Origin: an uncultured Rikenellaceae bacterium
GTDB lineage: Bacteria > Bacteroidota > Bacteroidia > Bacteroidales > Rikenellaceae
Length of the DNA: 14,966 nucleotides
Reading direction: 5' to 3'
NCBI GenBank assembly: GCA_947054185.1
Contig: CAMRVW010000037.1
Location: forward strand, 1-14,966
Both the position numbers and the translations under genes were made by a program. Every line of letters begins with the position of its first letter. Positions within the stretch are counted from its first letter, which is position 1. Below the pieces are notes generated by a model, which worked only from the letters and a program-made list of their open reading frames with translations, was not told the DNA's origin and ran no database searches. Positions 1 to 7,071 of the stretch are shown piece by piece.

Positions 1-246
1 ATATAATTACTTGGCGGGGTTACGGGCCTCCGTGGGGGAGGCTTCGGCCCGTTGCGGCCTCATTCCTCGGCCGACTTGCCAGCGCAAAAAGCCTGCCGGT
101 GTGAAAATATGCAGGACAAAAAGTCATGCTAAAGTCTGTGAAACAAATCCTGCAAGATAAAAATATCGGTTACCGAAGTAAAACTTTCCGGCACAAAGGT
201 CATTCGGTGCTAAATTTTTGATGGAGGGTATGCCAGGAGATAAAGG
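1..246. other. Unassigned, hairpin-rich non-coding region at left edge
   Basis: No gene can be assigned here. The first 50 bases are GC-rich and can form competing hairpins: GCCTCC (26-31) with GGAGGC (37-42), CGGGCC (23-28) with GGCCCG (46-51), and GGC-TTCG-GCC (40-49). A 7-bp inverted repeat pairs TGCAGGA (110-116) with TCCTGCA (148-154). One plus-strand frame is open from the left edge to a TAA at 158-160, but it has no start in the window, is very basic and resembles no family I know. The region could be the end of a structured RNA, a repeated intergenic element, or the tail of a gene outside the window. Confidence 0.35.
157..176 (-). terminator. Possible weak intrinsic terminator after the leftward operon
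   Basis: Read on the minus strand, a small palindrome TCGGTAACCGA (176-166) is followed by the T-rich run TATTTTTATC (165-156). It lies about 70 bases past the stop codon of the last gene of the leftward operon. The stem has only four or five pairs, so termination by this site alone is uncertain. Confidence 0.25.
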
Positions 247-852
247 TTAGATAAGTCCTTCGAGGCGGAACATTTTCTCGTATTCGGCGGCTTTTTTCTC
301 TATCGCGAGGGGATAGGCGCGTGAGCTGGATGGCATGCGATAGAGGCGTATGGTGCGGTCATCTATCGTGAGCTCGGTGTGGCTGCCTATTGCGGGCGGT
401 GTGGCAGGGTATGTGTCGAGTATGGTGTCGAGGGCTTTCTGTCCTGTTACAGCGATGGCGTTGCAGTGGGGCATGGAGGCGAGCATGGCGGCGATGTCGC
501 TTTTTTGGACGACCACCAGAAATTTGTCGGAGGCGTCGTTGTTGAGACGTTTTACGGCCGAGGCGGTGTCGAAAATGGCGATCTTGCGGTTATGGCAGAA
601 AGATTCGACGAGGGGTTGGTCGAAGCGTCCGTCGGGCAGTGTGAAGTGATCTTTGTCACCAAAGAAGAGCAGACCCATGATGCGCCACATGTCGTTTTGT
701 TTGTTGGGATAGAAGAAGTTCATCGACCATTTTGACATTGGCGGAGGAAAGCTGCCGAGCATGAGCAGGCGTCCGTCAGAGGGGAGGAACGGGCGCAAGG
801 GATGGTGTTCGACGGGTATGTCGCAGTGGGTTATGTGGTTATCAGAGGTCAT
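247..852 (-). CDS. Uracil-DNA glycosylase superfamily protein
   Basis: A 201-residue cytoplasmic protein of the uracil-DNA glycosylase fold, predicted to remove a damaged or deaminated base from DNA. Residues 31-60 carry the first family motif: a GSFPP turn where classical enzymes have GxDPG or GxNPG, then FFYPN and MWRIMG, which resemble the FxxPxNxFW-I-G pattern of Mug-like and hypoxanthine-DNA glycosylases. Near the C-terminus, YRMPSSSRAYP (171-181) matches the DNA-intercalating loop motif. Length fits the family. It is the last gene of the leftward operon, and its ATG overlaps the end of the MgtC-family gene by 11 bp, suggesting translational coupling. Superfamily membership is well supported. 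The actual base specificity (uracil, hypoxanthine or other) is not. Confidence 0.85.
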   Translation of the reverse strand: MTSDNHITHCDIPVEHHPLRPFLPSDGRLLMLGSFPPPMSKWSMNFFYPNKQNDMWRIMGLLFFGDKDHFTLPDGRFDQPLVESFCHNRKIAIFDTASAVKRLNNDASDKFLVVVQKSDIAAMLASMPHCNAIAVTGQKALDTILDTYPATPPAIGSHTELTIDDRTIRLYRMPSSSRAYPLAIEKKAAEYEKMFRLEGLI

Positions 853-1552
853 ACATTCCGATGCTTTTTATTTGGGGACATTGGGTGTGTATGTCGTTGA
901 AAAGTTGTTCGAATGTGTCGTTTCTGCGTGTCTGGACGCGAAACAGGAGTATTGATTCGCAGGCCTCGAAGTGCTTTTCCGACGATATGTTGATGATGAA
1001 GAGCTGGTGGCTTTTTATAGTGCTCATCACCAGGTCGATGTCGGGGGTGTCGGTGGAGAATGTGATTTTAAGTTGTTTGATCTCGCCCGACAGACGCTTT
1101 TTGTTTTCTATTCGTTCGAGGGCGATGAGTATGAAGAGAGTGATGAACGTGAGTATGGCAGCGGGTATGTAAAGACCTGCCCCCACGCACATGCCTATGA
1201 TGGCGATGACCCATATGCAGGCGGCCGTGGTGAGTCCGCGCACACTGCCGTTGCTTTGTACTATGGTGCCGGCGCCGAGGAAGCCTATGCCTGTGAGTAT
1301 CTGGGCGGCGATTCGTCCCGGGTCGGCGTTGAGGTGAGGATAACTTTGAGGTACCCATAACGACAACAACATGGCCGCCGTGGAGCCGACGCAGATGAGA
1401 ATCATTGTGCGCATGCCTGCGCTTTGGCGGCGTTGTTGACGTTCTGTGCCTATGATTGCTCCGAGCAAGAAGCTGATAACCAGCCTTATTGCGGCAGAAG
1501 TGTATGTTATGTCAGTGGTTAGAAGTTCGCTTATGAGGTGTTCGGGGGGCAT
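842..1552 (-). CDS. MgtC/SapB family membrane protein
   Basis: A 236-residue inner-membrane protein. The N-terminal 150 residues are hydrophobic with four or five likely transmembrane helices and carry the MgtC/SapB signatures: RLVISFLLGAIIGTER (23-38), GMRT (46-49), DPGRIAAQ then GIGFLGAGTI (78-97), and VRGLTTAACIW (104-114). The C-terminal part (about 158-236) is soluble and resembles the ACT-like domain of longer MgtC proteins. Family members are linked to magnesium limitation and, in Salmonella, to modulation of the ATP synthase; a role in this organism is not shown. The gene starts 7 bp after the stop of the C_GCAxxG_C_C gene and overlaps the glycosylase gene by 11 bp, so it sits inside an operon. 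Confidence 0.92.
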   Translation of the reverse strand: MPPEHLISELLTTDITYTSAAIRLVISFLLGAIIGTERQQRRQSAGMRTMILICVGSTAAMLLSLWVPQSYPHLNADPGRIAAQILTGIGFLGAGTIVQSNGSVRGLTTAACIWVIAIIGMCVGAGLYIPAAILTFITLFILIALERIENKKRLSGEIKQLKITFSTDTPDIDLVMSTIKSHQLFIINISSEKHFEACESILLFRVQTRRNDTFEQLFNDIHTQCPQIKSIGMYDL

Positions 1553-1559
1553 GGCGGGT

Positions 1560-1967
1560 CTATTTTCGATCTATTATTTCGAGTATGTCGCCGACGGTGC
1601 ATCGGGTGAGGTGGGCACACTGCTCACGGCTTTTGCCGTTGCGTGTCAGTGCGCGGCAGCAGGTGGTGCCGTGAGCCTCTTTGAAGCGTCGGTGGAGCTC
1701 TGAGGCGGCGGCGCGTATTTTTGAGGCGTCGGCCTCGGGGTTGGTGCGCCCCAAAAGTGCGCCGAGTATGATGTTACCGCCTGTTAGGGCGCCACATGCG
1801 CATCCTGAGGCCATGCCGCCGCCGAAAGCGGATGACGAGGCCAGCAGTTCGGCGGGGAGGTTGAGCCCAAGGGTGTCGTTGAGGGCGTGAACAACGGCCT
1901 CGGAGCATGAGTAACCGCGCATGAGAAGGTAATCGTGGGCCGTTTGTGCTATCTCTTCGTTAGTCAT
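1560..1967 (-). CDS. C_GCAxxG_C_C family redox protein
   Basis: A 135-residue cytoplasmic protein of the C_GCAxxG_C_C family, putative redox-active proteins of unknown substrate. Visible features are GYSC at 18-21, the core GGGMASGCACGALTGG at 49-64 with Cys56 and Cys58, Cys103 and Cys104, and Cys117 and Cys123. The core is a slight variant of the usual spacing, with GCACGAxxGG in place of CGAxxG. Length is typical for a stand-alone member. Spacing is 19 bp after era and 7 bp before the MgtC gene, consistent with co-transcription. The family name is secure, but the biochemical role is unknown. Confidence 0.88.
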   Translation of the reverse strand: MTNEEIAQTAHDYLLMRGYSCSEAVVHALNDTLGLNLPAELLASSSAFGGGMASGCACGALTGGNIILGALLGRTNPEADASKIRAAASELHRRFKEAHGTTCCRALTRNGKSREQCAHLTRCTVGDILEIIDRK

Positions 1968-1986
1968 GGTATGTTTAAATAGGGTG

Positions 1987-2871
1987 TCAGTCTCTGTCTA
2001 TATAGCCGAAATTGCGCAACATGCGTTCGTCGTTGCGCCAGTCCTCGCCAACCTTGACGAATATTTCAAGGAAGACCCTTTTTTGCAGGAAATCTTCGAG
2101 CTCCTTACGTGCCGCTGTGCCTATCTTTTTGAGCATCTGTCCTTTATGGCCAATGATGATGCCTTTTTGCGAGTTGCGGGCAACGTATATGACGGCTCCT
2201 ATGCGGTCGATGGTGGGGCTCTCTTTGTAACTTTCTATCACTATTTCGACACTATAGGGTATCTCTTTGTCGTAATTGAGCAATATCTGGCTTCGTATTA
2301 TCTCTGAGGCGAAGAAGCGTAACGGCTTGTCCGTGAGGGTGTCGGTGGGATAGTATGGTTCGCCGGGGGGCAACAGGTCTATGATTGTGCCGAACAGGTT
2401 GTCTATGTTGAAGTTGTTGGTTGCCGAGGTCGGTATTATGCGCGCCTCGGGCAGCAGACTCTTCCACAGGTCGACCTTTTCGGCAAGGCCGGCTTCGTCG
2501 GTGAGGTCTATCTTGTTGATGACCAGCAGTGTGGGTATGGCCGACAGTTTGACCTTGTCGATGAAGTCGGCATGTTTGGTGGCCTCTTCGACAGTGTCGG
2601 TGACATAGAGCAGCACGTCGGCATCGGCGAGGGCGCCGACAGAGAAACGCAACATGCTCTCTTGCAGCTTATAGCTCGGTTTGAGCACTCCGGGAGTGTC
2701 GGAATAGACTATCTGGAAGTCGTTGCCGTTGACTATGCCCATGATGCGGTGGCGGGTGGTTTGCGCCTTTGAGGTGATGATAGAGATGCGCTCGCCCACC
2801 AGGGCATTCATGAGGGTTGATTTGCCGACGTTGGGGTTGCCGACTATGTTGACGAATCCTGATTTGAACAT
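1987..2871 (-). CDS. era: GTPase Era
   Basis: Era is an essential GTPase that binds the 3' end of 16S rRNA and helps mature the 30S subunit. The 294-residue protein shows all G motifs: GNPNVGKST (11-19), the switch region QTTRHRI (37-43), DTPG (58-61), NKID (119-122) and a TSAT motif around 150. A C-terminal KH domain contains the GHKG loop (about 235-245), and the tail KVGEDWRNDERMLRNFGY is the characteristic Era end. I chose the ATG at 2871 because it matches family length and N-terminus. The frame stays open about 140 codons further upstream, but that part lies across the transaldolase gene and makes no sense as protein. The start lies 32 bp after the transaldolase stop, without a strong Shine-Dalgarno sequence. 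Confidence 0.97.
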   Translation of the reverse strand: MFKSGFVNIVGNPNVGKSTLMNALVGERISIITSKAQTTRHRIMGIVNGNDFQIVYSDTPGVLKPSYKLQESMLRFSVGALADADVLLYVTDTVEEATKHADFIDKVKLSAIPTLLVINKIDLTDEAGLAEKVDLWKSLLPEARIIPTSATNNFNIDNLFGTIIDLLPPGEPYYPTDTLTDKPLRFFASEIIRSQILLNYDKEIPYSVEIVIESYKESPTIDRIGAVIYVARNSQKGIIIGHKGQMLKKIGTAARKELEDFLQKRVFLEIFVKVGEDWRNDERMLRNFGYIDRD

Positions 2872-2903
2872 CTGAAGCGGAAAAGGTATTTGTCTATATG
2901 CAT

Positions 2904-3557
2904 TTAAGCCAGCTCTTTGGCCGCCTTGTTGAAGATGGCAAGCCCCTTCTCGGTGAGCGGGTGGTCCAAGAGGGCCATGATGCTCGAAAGGGGTGAGGTC
3001 ACCACGTCGGCGCCCACCTCGAGGCATTGTATGATGTGTTGCACTGAGCGTATGGATGCTGCCAACACTTGTGTCTGGTAACCGTAATAACGGTATACGT
3101 TGACTATGCGCGAGACGAGCTCTATGCCGTTGGAGCTGACGTCGTCGAGGCGTCCGACAAAAGGCGACACGTAAGAGGCTCCAGCCTTGGCTGCCAGAAG
3201 TGCCTGTCCCAATGAGAAGACCAGTGTGCAATTGGTGCGTATGCCCATGTCTGAGAACGACTTGATGGCACGTATGCCGTTGGCGGTGCAAGGCACTTTG
3301 ACCACTATCTTCTTGTGGAGGGCGGCCAGGCGTTTGCCCTCTTCGATGATATCTTCATAGTCGTCGGCCAGCACCTCGGCGCTGACGTCGCCGTCGACGA
3401 TGTTGCATATATCGATGTAATGTTGCTCGATGGCTTTGTTGCCCTTTACGCCCTCTTTGGCCATGAGCGAGGGGTTGGTGGTTACGCCGTCGAGTATGCC
3501 CATAGACTCGGCTTGTGATATCTGCTCGAGGTTGGCGGTGTCTATAAAGAATTTCAT
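2904..3557 (-). CDS. Transaldolase-type TalC/FSA family enzyme
   Basis: A 217-residue class I aldolase of the short TalC/FSA/MipB family, a TIM barrel of the pentose phosphate pathway. The Schiff-base lysine is Lys87 in IVVKVPCTANG (84-94). Asp6 and Asn28 (TTNPS, 26-30) are also conserved. Two residues that separate the subgroups read as transaldolase rather than fructose-6-phosphate aldolase: Glu61 in SAEV, where E. coli FSA has Gln59, and Phe133 in SPFVGR, where FSA has Tyr131. I therefore expect sedoheptulose-7-phosphate/glyceraldehyde-3-phosphate transaldolase activity, although automatic annotation may say fsa. It lies between the DUF3109 gene (58 bp) and era (32 bp). Confidence 0.93.
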   Translation of the reverse strand: MKFFIDTANLEQISQAESMGILDGVTTNPSLMAKEGVKGNKAIEQHYIDICNIVDGDVSAEVLADDYEDIIEEGKRLAALHKKIVVKVPCTANGIRAIKSFSDMGIRTNCTLVFSLGQALLAAKAGASYVSPFVGRLDDVSSNGIELVSRIVNVYRYYGYQTQVLAASIRSVQHIIQCLEVGADVVTSPLSSIMALLDHPLTEKGLAIFNKAAKELA

Positions 3558-3615
3558 ATCGGTAAAAGTTTTGTTCGTTCGGCTAAGTTACGATATTTTT
3601 CTTACAATCGTCTCT

Positions 3616-4203
3616 TTATCGCTCTTTTTGTGCCTCTTGTGACTCGAAATATTTCTCCACCTCAATAAGATGGCCGAAAAATTCCTCGCCGAATGCGCGT
3701 ATGATAGGCTCTTTGAGAGCGCGATATACCTTGATGCCTTTGTGTCGTCCGCAGGTTACGGCATCGCGGCATACGCTCCAGCGGTGGTAATTGAGAGCGG
3801 TCATATCACCGATGGTGCTCAGGCGTATGGGATAAAGGTGGCAGGAGAGGGGCTTGAGAAAGTCTATGTCGCCGGCACGTGCGGCACACTCTATAGCACA
3901 GAGAGTCACCCCGTTTTCGCTATAGCAATAGGCACATTCGGCACCGTCTATAAGAGGTGTGGTCATGTCGCCGTCGCTGTCTATCACAAACAGTCCCTGG
4001 GTGTCGATGGCTTCGCGTCCCTTGTCGGTCATGTATGGGCGTATGGATTCTATGTTGGCGTCTATCTGCTCTATGTCTTCTATCTCGAGGGGTGCGCCGG
4101 CATCGCCCTCCACGCAGCATATGCCTTTGCAGAGCGAGAGGTCGCAACAAAAATACTCCTCGAATAGTTCGTCGCTTACTATTTTGTCTTCTATCTCAAC
4201 CAT
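3616..4203 (-). CDS. DUF3109 family cysteine-rich protein
   Basis: A 195-residue soluble protein of the DUF3109 family, function unknown. It has twelve cysteines in ordered clusters: CC at 19-20, CKGICC at 25-30, Cys90 and Cys93, Cys102 and Cys106, PLSCHLYPIR (118-127) and Cys145/Cys151. The PLSCHLYPIR element resembles the metal-binding P-x-x-C-x-x-YP-x-R of YkgJ-type zinc or iron-chelating domains, so a bound metal or Fe-S cluster is likely, though this is inference. It has no signal peptide or membrane segment. It is the first gene of the leftward six-gene run, and 287 non-coding bases lie upstream. I could not find a convincing TAnnTTTG box there. Confidence 0.9.
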   Translation of the reverse strand: MVEIEDKIVSDELFEEYFCCDLSLCKGICCVEGDAGAPLEIEDIEQIDANIESIRPYMTDKGREAIDTQGLFVIDSDGDMTTPLIDGAECAYCYSENGVTLCAIECAARAGDIDFLKPLSCHLYPIRLSTIGDMTALNYHRWSVCRDAVTCGRHKGIKVYRALKEPIIRAFGEEFFGHLIEVEKYFESQEAQKER

Positions 4204-4490
4204 AGATATTAAAAATTGCGGCCTGTATGTCGGCTGTTGTGCTTCGGTCAGGCGGTTGCAGGTCAGTGTGTCGCCCTATGTGGCATTGCTATGCCTTGGG
4301 GTTGACTTGGGATGGCGGCATTGCGGTCGGTCCTATTGAATTTGCCGCCGATATAATCAATTTGGATTCAGTGTGCTCCCTATAATGTCTGTTGCTCTGT
4401 CGGCGGCCTTTCGGGTGTGACCGGCGGGCCGAGGACACAAACTGTCAGGGGAAACTCACTGAATCCAAATATGAAAGTTAACTTATTGTC
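4204..4490. other. Intergenic region between galK and the DUF3109 gene
   Basis: No coding region is supported on either strand across these 287 bases. The region holds the 111-bp palindrome described separately (4360-4470). It also holds a small hairpin, GGCAT-TGCT-ATGCC, at 4282-4295. The promoter of the DUF3109 operon should lie here, but no clear -7 or -33 pair is seen on the minus strand. Confidence 0.6.
4360..4470. repeat. 111-bp imperfect palindrome with perfect 14-bp arms
   Basis: ATTTGGATTCAGTG at 4360-4373 is the exact reverse complement of CACTGAATCCAAAT at 4457-4470. Pairing resumes imperfectly inside: CCCT just inside the left arm against AGGG inside the right, and TCGGC against GCCGA around a GC-rich centre. 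It starts about 20 bp past the galK stop codon. The loop is long and no T-run follows on either strand, so it is not a standard intrinsic terminator. It could be a structured 3' UTR element or a miniature inverted-repeat element. I see no clear target-site duplication. Confidence 0.6.
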
Positions 4491-5657
4491 TTATCCGAGC
4501 TTGCGGGCGCCATCTGAGATGACCACGGGATAGATCTTGCATTCGATGCCGAACTTTTCCCTGTACCTGTTTTTGACAGTCTCGATGAACTTGTCGTAAA
4601 GCTCTGATTTGACAAGGTTTATGGTGCATCCGCCGAAGCCGCCACCCATGACGCGTGAGCCGGTGACGCCGCACTCCTTGGCCACCTCGTTGAGGAAGTC
4701 GAGCTCGTCGCAGCTCACCTCATAGAGTATGCTCATGCCTATGTGGGTGCCGTACATTTTGCGTCCGACGGTCTCGAAGTCACCATTTTGAAGAGCCTCG
4801 CATGCCTCAAGAAGGCGGTCGACCTCTTCTATGGCGTAAAGGGCGCGTATGTAATCTTCGGTGCTGATGCAGCCTATCACTTCATCGAGCCATTCGCGTT
4901 TGGCGTCGCGCAGGAACTCGACCTCGGGGTGATTTTTTCGTATGGCGTTAACGGCACGTTCGCACGATTCGCGACGGCGGTTATACGGAGAGCCGACCAG
5001 CTCGTGTTTTACGCATGAGTCGATGAGCACCACCTTGTAACCGTGTGCTTCGGGGTCGAACGGATAGTATGCGAAATCGCCGTTCTTGCAGTCGAGACGC
5101 ATGAGGTGGCCCGCTTTGCCGTGCACAGATGCAAACTGGTCCATGATGCCGCACTTGACACCCACATAGTTGTGCTCGGTCGACTGGCCTATCTTGGCAA
5201 GCGTCATTTTGTCAAACCCGAGACCCATCTTGTCATTGATGGCAAAGGCGTATGTGCTCTCTAACGCCGCCGACGAGCTCATTCCCGCACCTAATGGCAC
5301 GTCGCCAGAGAAAACGGTGTCGAAGCCTTCGACTTTGCCGCCGCGTTTGACTATCTCGCGGCAGACGCCGAATATATATTTGGCCCACAGTTTGTCGGGA
5401 GCGTCGTTTTCGCCCAGCCCGAACTCGACACTCTCGCCCAAGTCGAGGGCTGTGGCGCGCACGGTGTCGTTGCCGGTAAATCGTATGGCTGCCGTTATGC
5501 CTTTGTCGATGGCGCCGGGAAGCACGAAGCCGCCGTTATAGTCGGTGTGCTCGCCTATGAGGTTGATACGGCCGGGAGAGGTGTATATCTCCCCCGCAGC
5601 GCCGTAACGAGCCTTGAATTCTTCAGATATTTTGTCGATATTCATGGTCTTATTCAT
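4491..5657 (-). CDS. galK: Galactokinase
   Basis: Phosphorylates alpha-D-galactose to galactose-1-phosphate using ATP. It is a GHMP-superfamily kinase with all three motifs: the galactokinase signature GRINLIGEHTDYNGG (29-43), the ATP-binding PLGAGMSSSAALES (121-134) and GGGFGGCTINLV (338-349). The catalytic base is Asp173 in GIMDQFAS, and Arg30 is conserved. The outer ATG at 5657 overlaps the transporter stop by 8 bp (ATGAATAA) and gives 388 residues. An inner ATG at 5645 gives 384 residues and an N-terminus closer to other Bacteroidales GalK proteins, so it may be the real start. The overlap points to coupling with the transporter. It is the last gene of the galactose cluster. Confidence 0.97.
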   Translation of the reverse strand: MNKTMNIDKISEEFKARYGAAGEIYTSPGRINLIGEHTDYNGGFVLPGAIDKGITAAIRFTGNDTVRATALDLGESVEFGLGENDAPDKLWAKYIFGVCREIVKRGGKVEGFDTVFSGDVPLGAGMSSSAALESTYAFAINDKMGLGFDKMTLAKIGQSTEHNYVGVKCGIMDQFASVHGKAGHLMRLDCKNGDFAYYPFDPEAHGYKVVLIDSCVKHELVGSPYNRRRESCERAVNAIRKNHPEVEFLRDAKREWLDEVIGCISTEDYIRALYAIEEVDRLLEACEALQNGDFETVGRKMYGTHIGMSILYEVSCDELDFLNEVAKECGVTGSRVMGGGFGGCTINLVKSELYDKFIETVKNRYREKFGIECKIYPVVISDGARKLG

Positions 5658-6915
5658 TAGTCATAATATCTTGCCGGCGAGGTTTGCAACCTGTGACAGC
5701 ATAGTAAAGGAGGAACAGCTCAGAGACAACGACCAATATCCAGGTCCACTCCCAGCTGCCCAGTGAGTCGGCCAAGACACCCTGCACCAGGGGTATGATG
5801 CCGCCGCCGAGCACACCTGCCATGAGGGCTGCCGAGCCTAAAGAGGTGTATTTGCCCAGTTTGGCCACAGCCAGCGAGAATATGGCGGGCCACATCACAG
5901 AGTGGCATAAACCGACACCCACAAGCAACCAGGGGTTTTTGAGCATCATGCTGAGTATCAGCAGCACAATGGCACCGGCTGATGTGAATGTGAGTTGCGC
6001 TTTGGCAGGCACCTTGCTAAGGAACGAGCCTATGAAACGTCCCACCAGCATGCCGCCCCAATACATAGATGCTATCTTTGCCGCATTGGCAGCCAAGTTG
6101 CCGCCCAGCTCTTTGGCGAAAGATACGACGTTGGTGCCCACGGCCACCTCAACGCCCACATAGAAAAATATGGCAGCCACGCCGAGGGCAAGGTGACGGA
6201 ACGACCATATGCTGCGGTCGAGTTTCTCGCCCGCTTTAGTTGTCGCGCTCTCGATGGTGGGAAGGTTGAGCTTGCTTACTATGAACGACAGCAGTATGAT
6301 CATCAGCATGAGCGCGCCGAAAGGTATGGCCAGCTGATCGATGGTTGCCGACTTGCCGCCGAATATCAGGTATGCCACAAAGAGCGGACCGATGGTGGTG
6401 GCTATGGAGTTGCTTGTGCCGCCTATGTTCTGGCGTTGTACGTCAGAGGTGCCTTTAACCTCGCAGTTGGTGAGGAATGGGTTGATTACCACCTGCATGA
6501 TAGTGACAGCGCCGCCGACAATGAACGAACCTATCAGGAAGATAAAGAACGCCAAGGGTATAGACACGCTGCCGAAAGGAATATACACCGGAGCATAAAC
6601 CTGCAGAAGCACCGACGCCTCGAAGATGGCAAGGCCGCCCACCATGAGCAGCAGCGCCTTTACCAGTGTGCCTTTATAGCCCGACTTGCTCACCCATTTG
6701 GCACCGGTACCGCCGAAGATGGGGTAAGCAAGGAACCACGAGAAGGTGATGAGGGTCATCAACGTGTTTTTGATGCTGCCGGCCTGTGACAGAAGCGCCT
6801 CTTTGATGGGTTCTTGAAACTGTTGGTTGATGTTGGTGAAGAATCCGACAAAGAAAAAGAGTATGACCATTACTATGAACGGCCCGGTATAACTCTTAAC
6901 CTGAGTGTTTTGCAT
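5650..6915 (-). CDS. gluP: GluP/FucP family MFS sugar transporter
   Basis: A 421-residue inner-membrane symporter of the major facilitator superfamily, fucose:proton/glucose-galactose subgroup, predicted to import galactose and/or glucose. About twelve hydrophobic segments are visible, the first at 12-30. The segment GFFTNINQQFQEPIKEAL (24-41) corresponds to the conserved first helix region of FucP-like porters. GGTSNSIATTIGPL (165-178) and the late segment ALMAGVLGGGIIPLVQG also fit the group. It is placed between galM (156 bp upstream, with a leader hairpin) and galK (8-bp overlap), so galactose is the most likely substrate. Substrate choice is inferred from context. Confidence 0.92.
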   Translation of the reverse strand: MQNTQVKSYTGPFIVMVILFFFVGFFTNINQQFQEPIKEALLSQAGSIKNTLMTLITFSWFLAYPIFGGTGAKWVSKSGYKGTLVKALLLMVGGLAIFEASVLLQVYAPVYIPFGSVSIPLAFFIFLIGSFIVGGAVTIMQVVINPFLTNCEVKGTSDVQRQNIGGTSNSIATTIGPLFVAYLIFGGKSATIDQLAIPFGALMLMIILLSFIVSKLNLPTIESATTKAGEKLDRSIWSFRHLALGVAAIFFYVGVEVAVGTNVVSFAKELGGNLAANAAKIASMYWGGMLVGRFIGSFLSKVPAKAQLTFTSAGAIVLLILSMMLKNPWLLVGVGLCHSVMWPAIFSLAVAKLGKYTSLGSAALMAGVLGGGIIPLVQGVLADSLGSWEWTWILVVVSELFLLYYAVTGCKPRRQDIMTNE

Positions 6916-6966
6916 GATGATTAGTTTAATGTTATTGGTTAGTCTTTTTGTTTTTGTCTGTATTGC

Positions 6967-6995
6967 ATAAGGCGAGGGGTGTAAAAACGCCTTAT
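6967..6995. promoter_or_regulatory. Hairpin in the galM-transporter gap
   Basis: ATAAGGCG (6967-6974) pairs perfectly with CGCCTTAT (6988-6995) around a 13-base loop. On the minus strand it lies in the transporter leader, about 50 bases before its ATG and 70 bases past the galM stop. No T-run follows on the minus strand, so it looks like an mRNA processing or stability hairpin rather than a terminator. A repressor-binding palindrome is also possible. Confidence 0.4.
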
Positions 6996-7071
6996 AGCTT
7001 TGTTTTGAATTATGACAGGTGGTCTATGGTTCACCTTGCCATTTGCCCCCCATGCGATAAGGCAGGTGTCG

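Noticed and set aside
2872..3291. N-terminal extension of Era by about 140 residues
   Set aside because: The open frame overlaps the transaldolase gene on the same strand and translates to His/Arg-rich sequence unlike any Era N-terminus. The ATG at 2871 gives the normal protein.
5995..6789. Plus-strand frame of about 264 codons inside the transporter gene
   Set aside because: It is fully antisense to a clear 12-helix transporter. Its product is rich in charged residues and aromatic repeats with no recognisable domain.
6995..7002. Plus-strand TAGCTTTG resembling a -7 box
   Set aside because: No TTG lies at proper spacing and no plus-strand gene follows for over 2 kb, so it is likely a chance match next to the leader hairpin.
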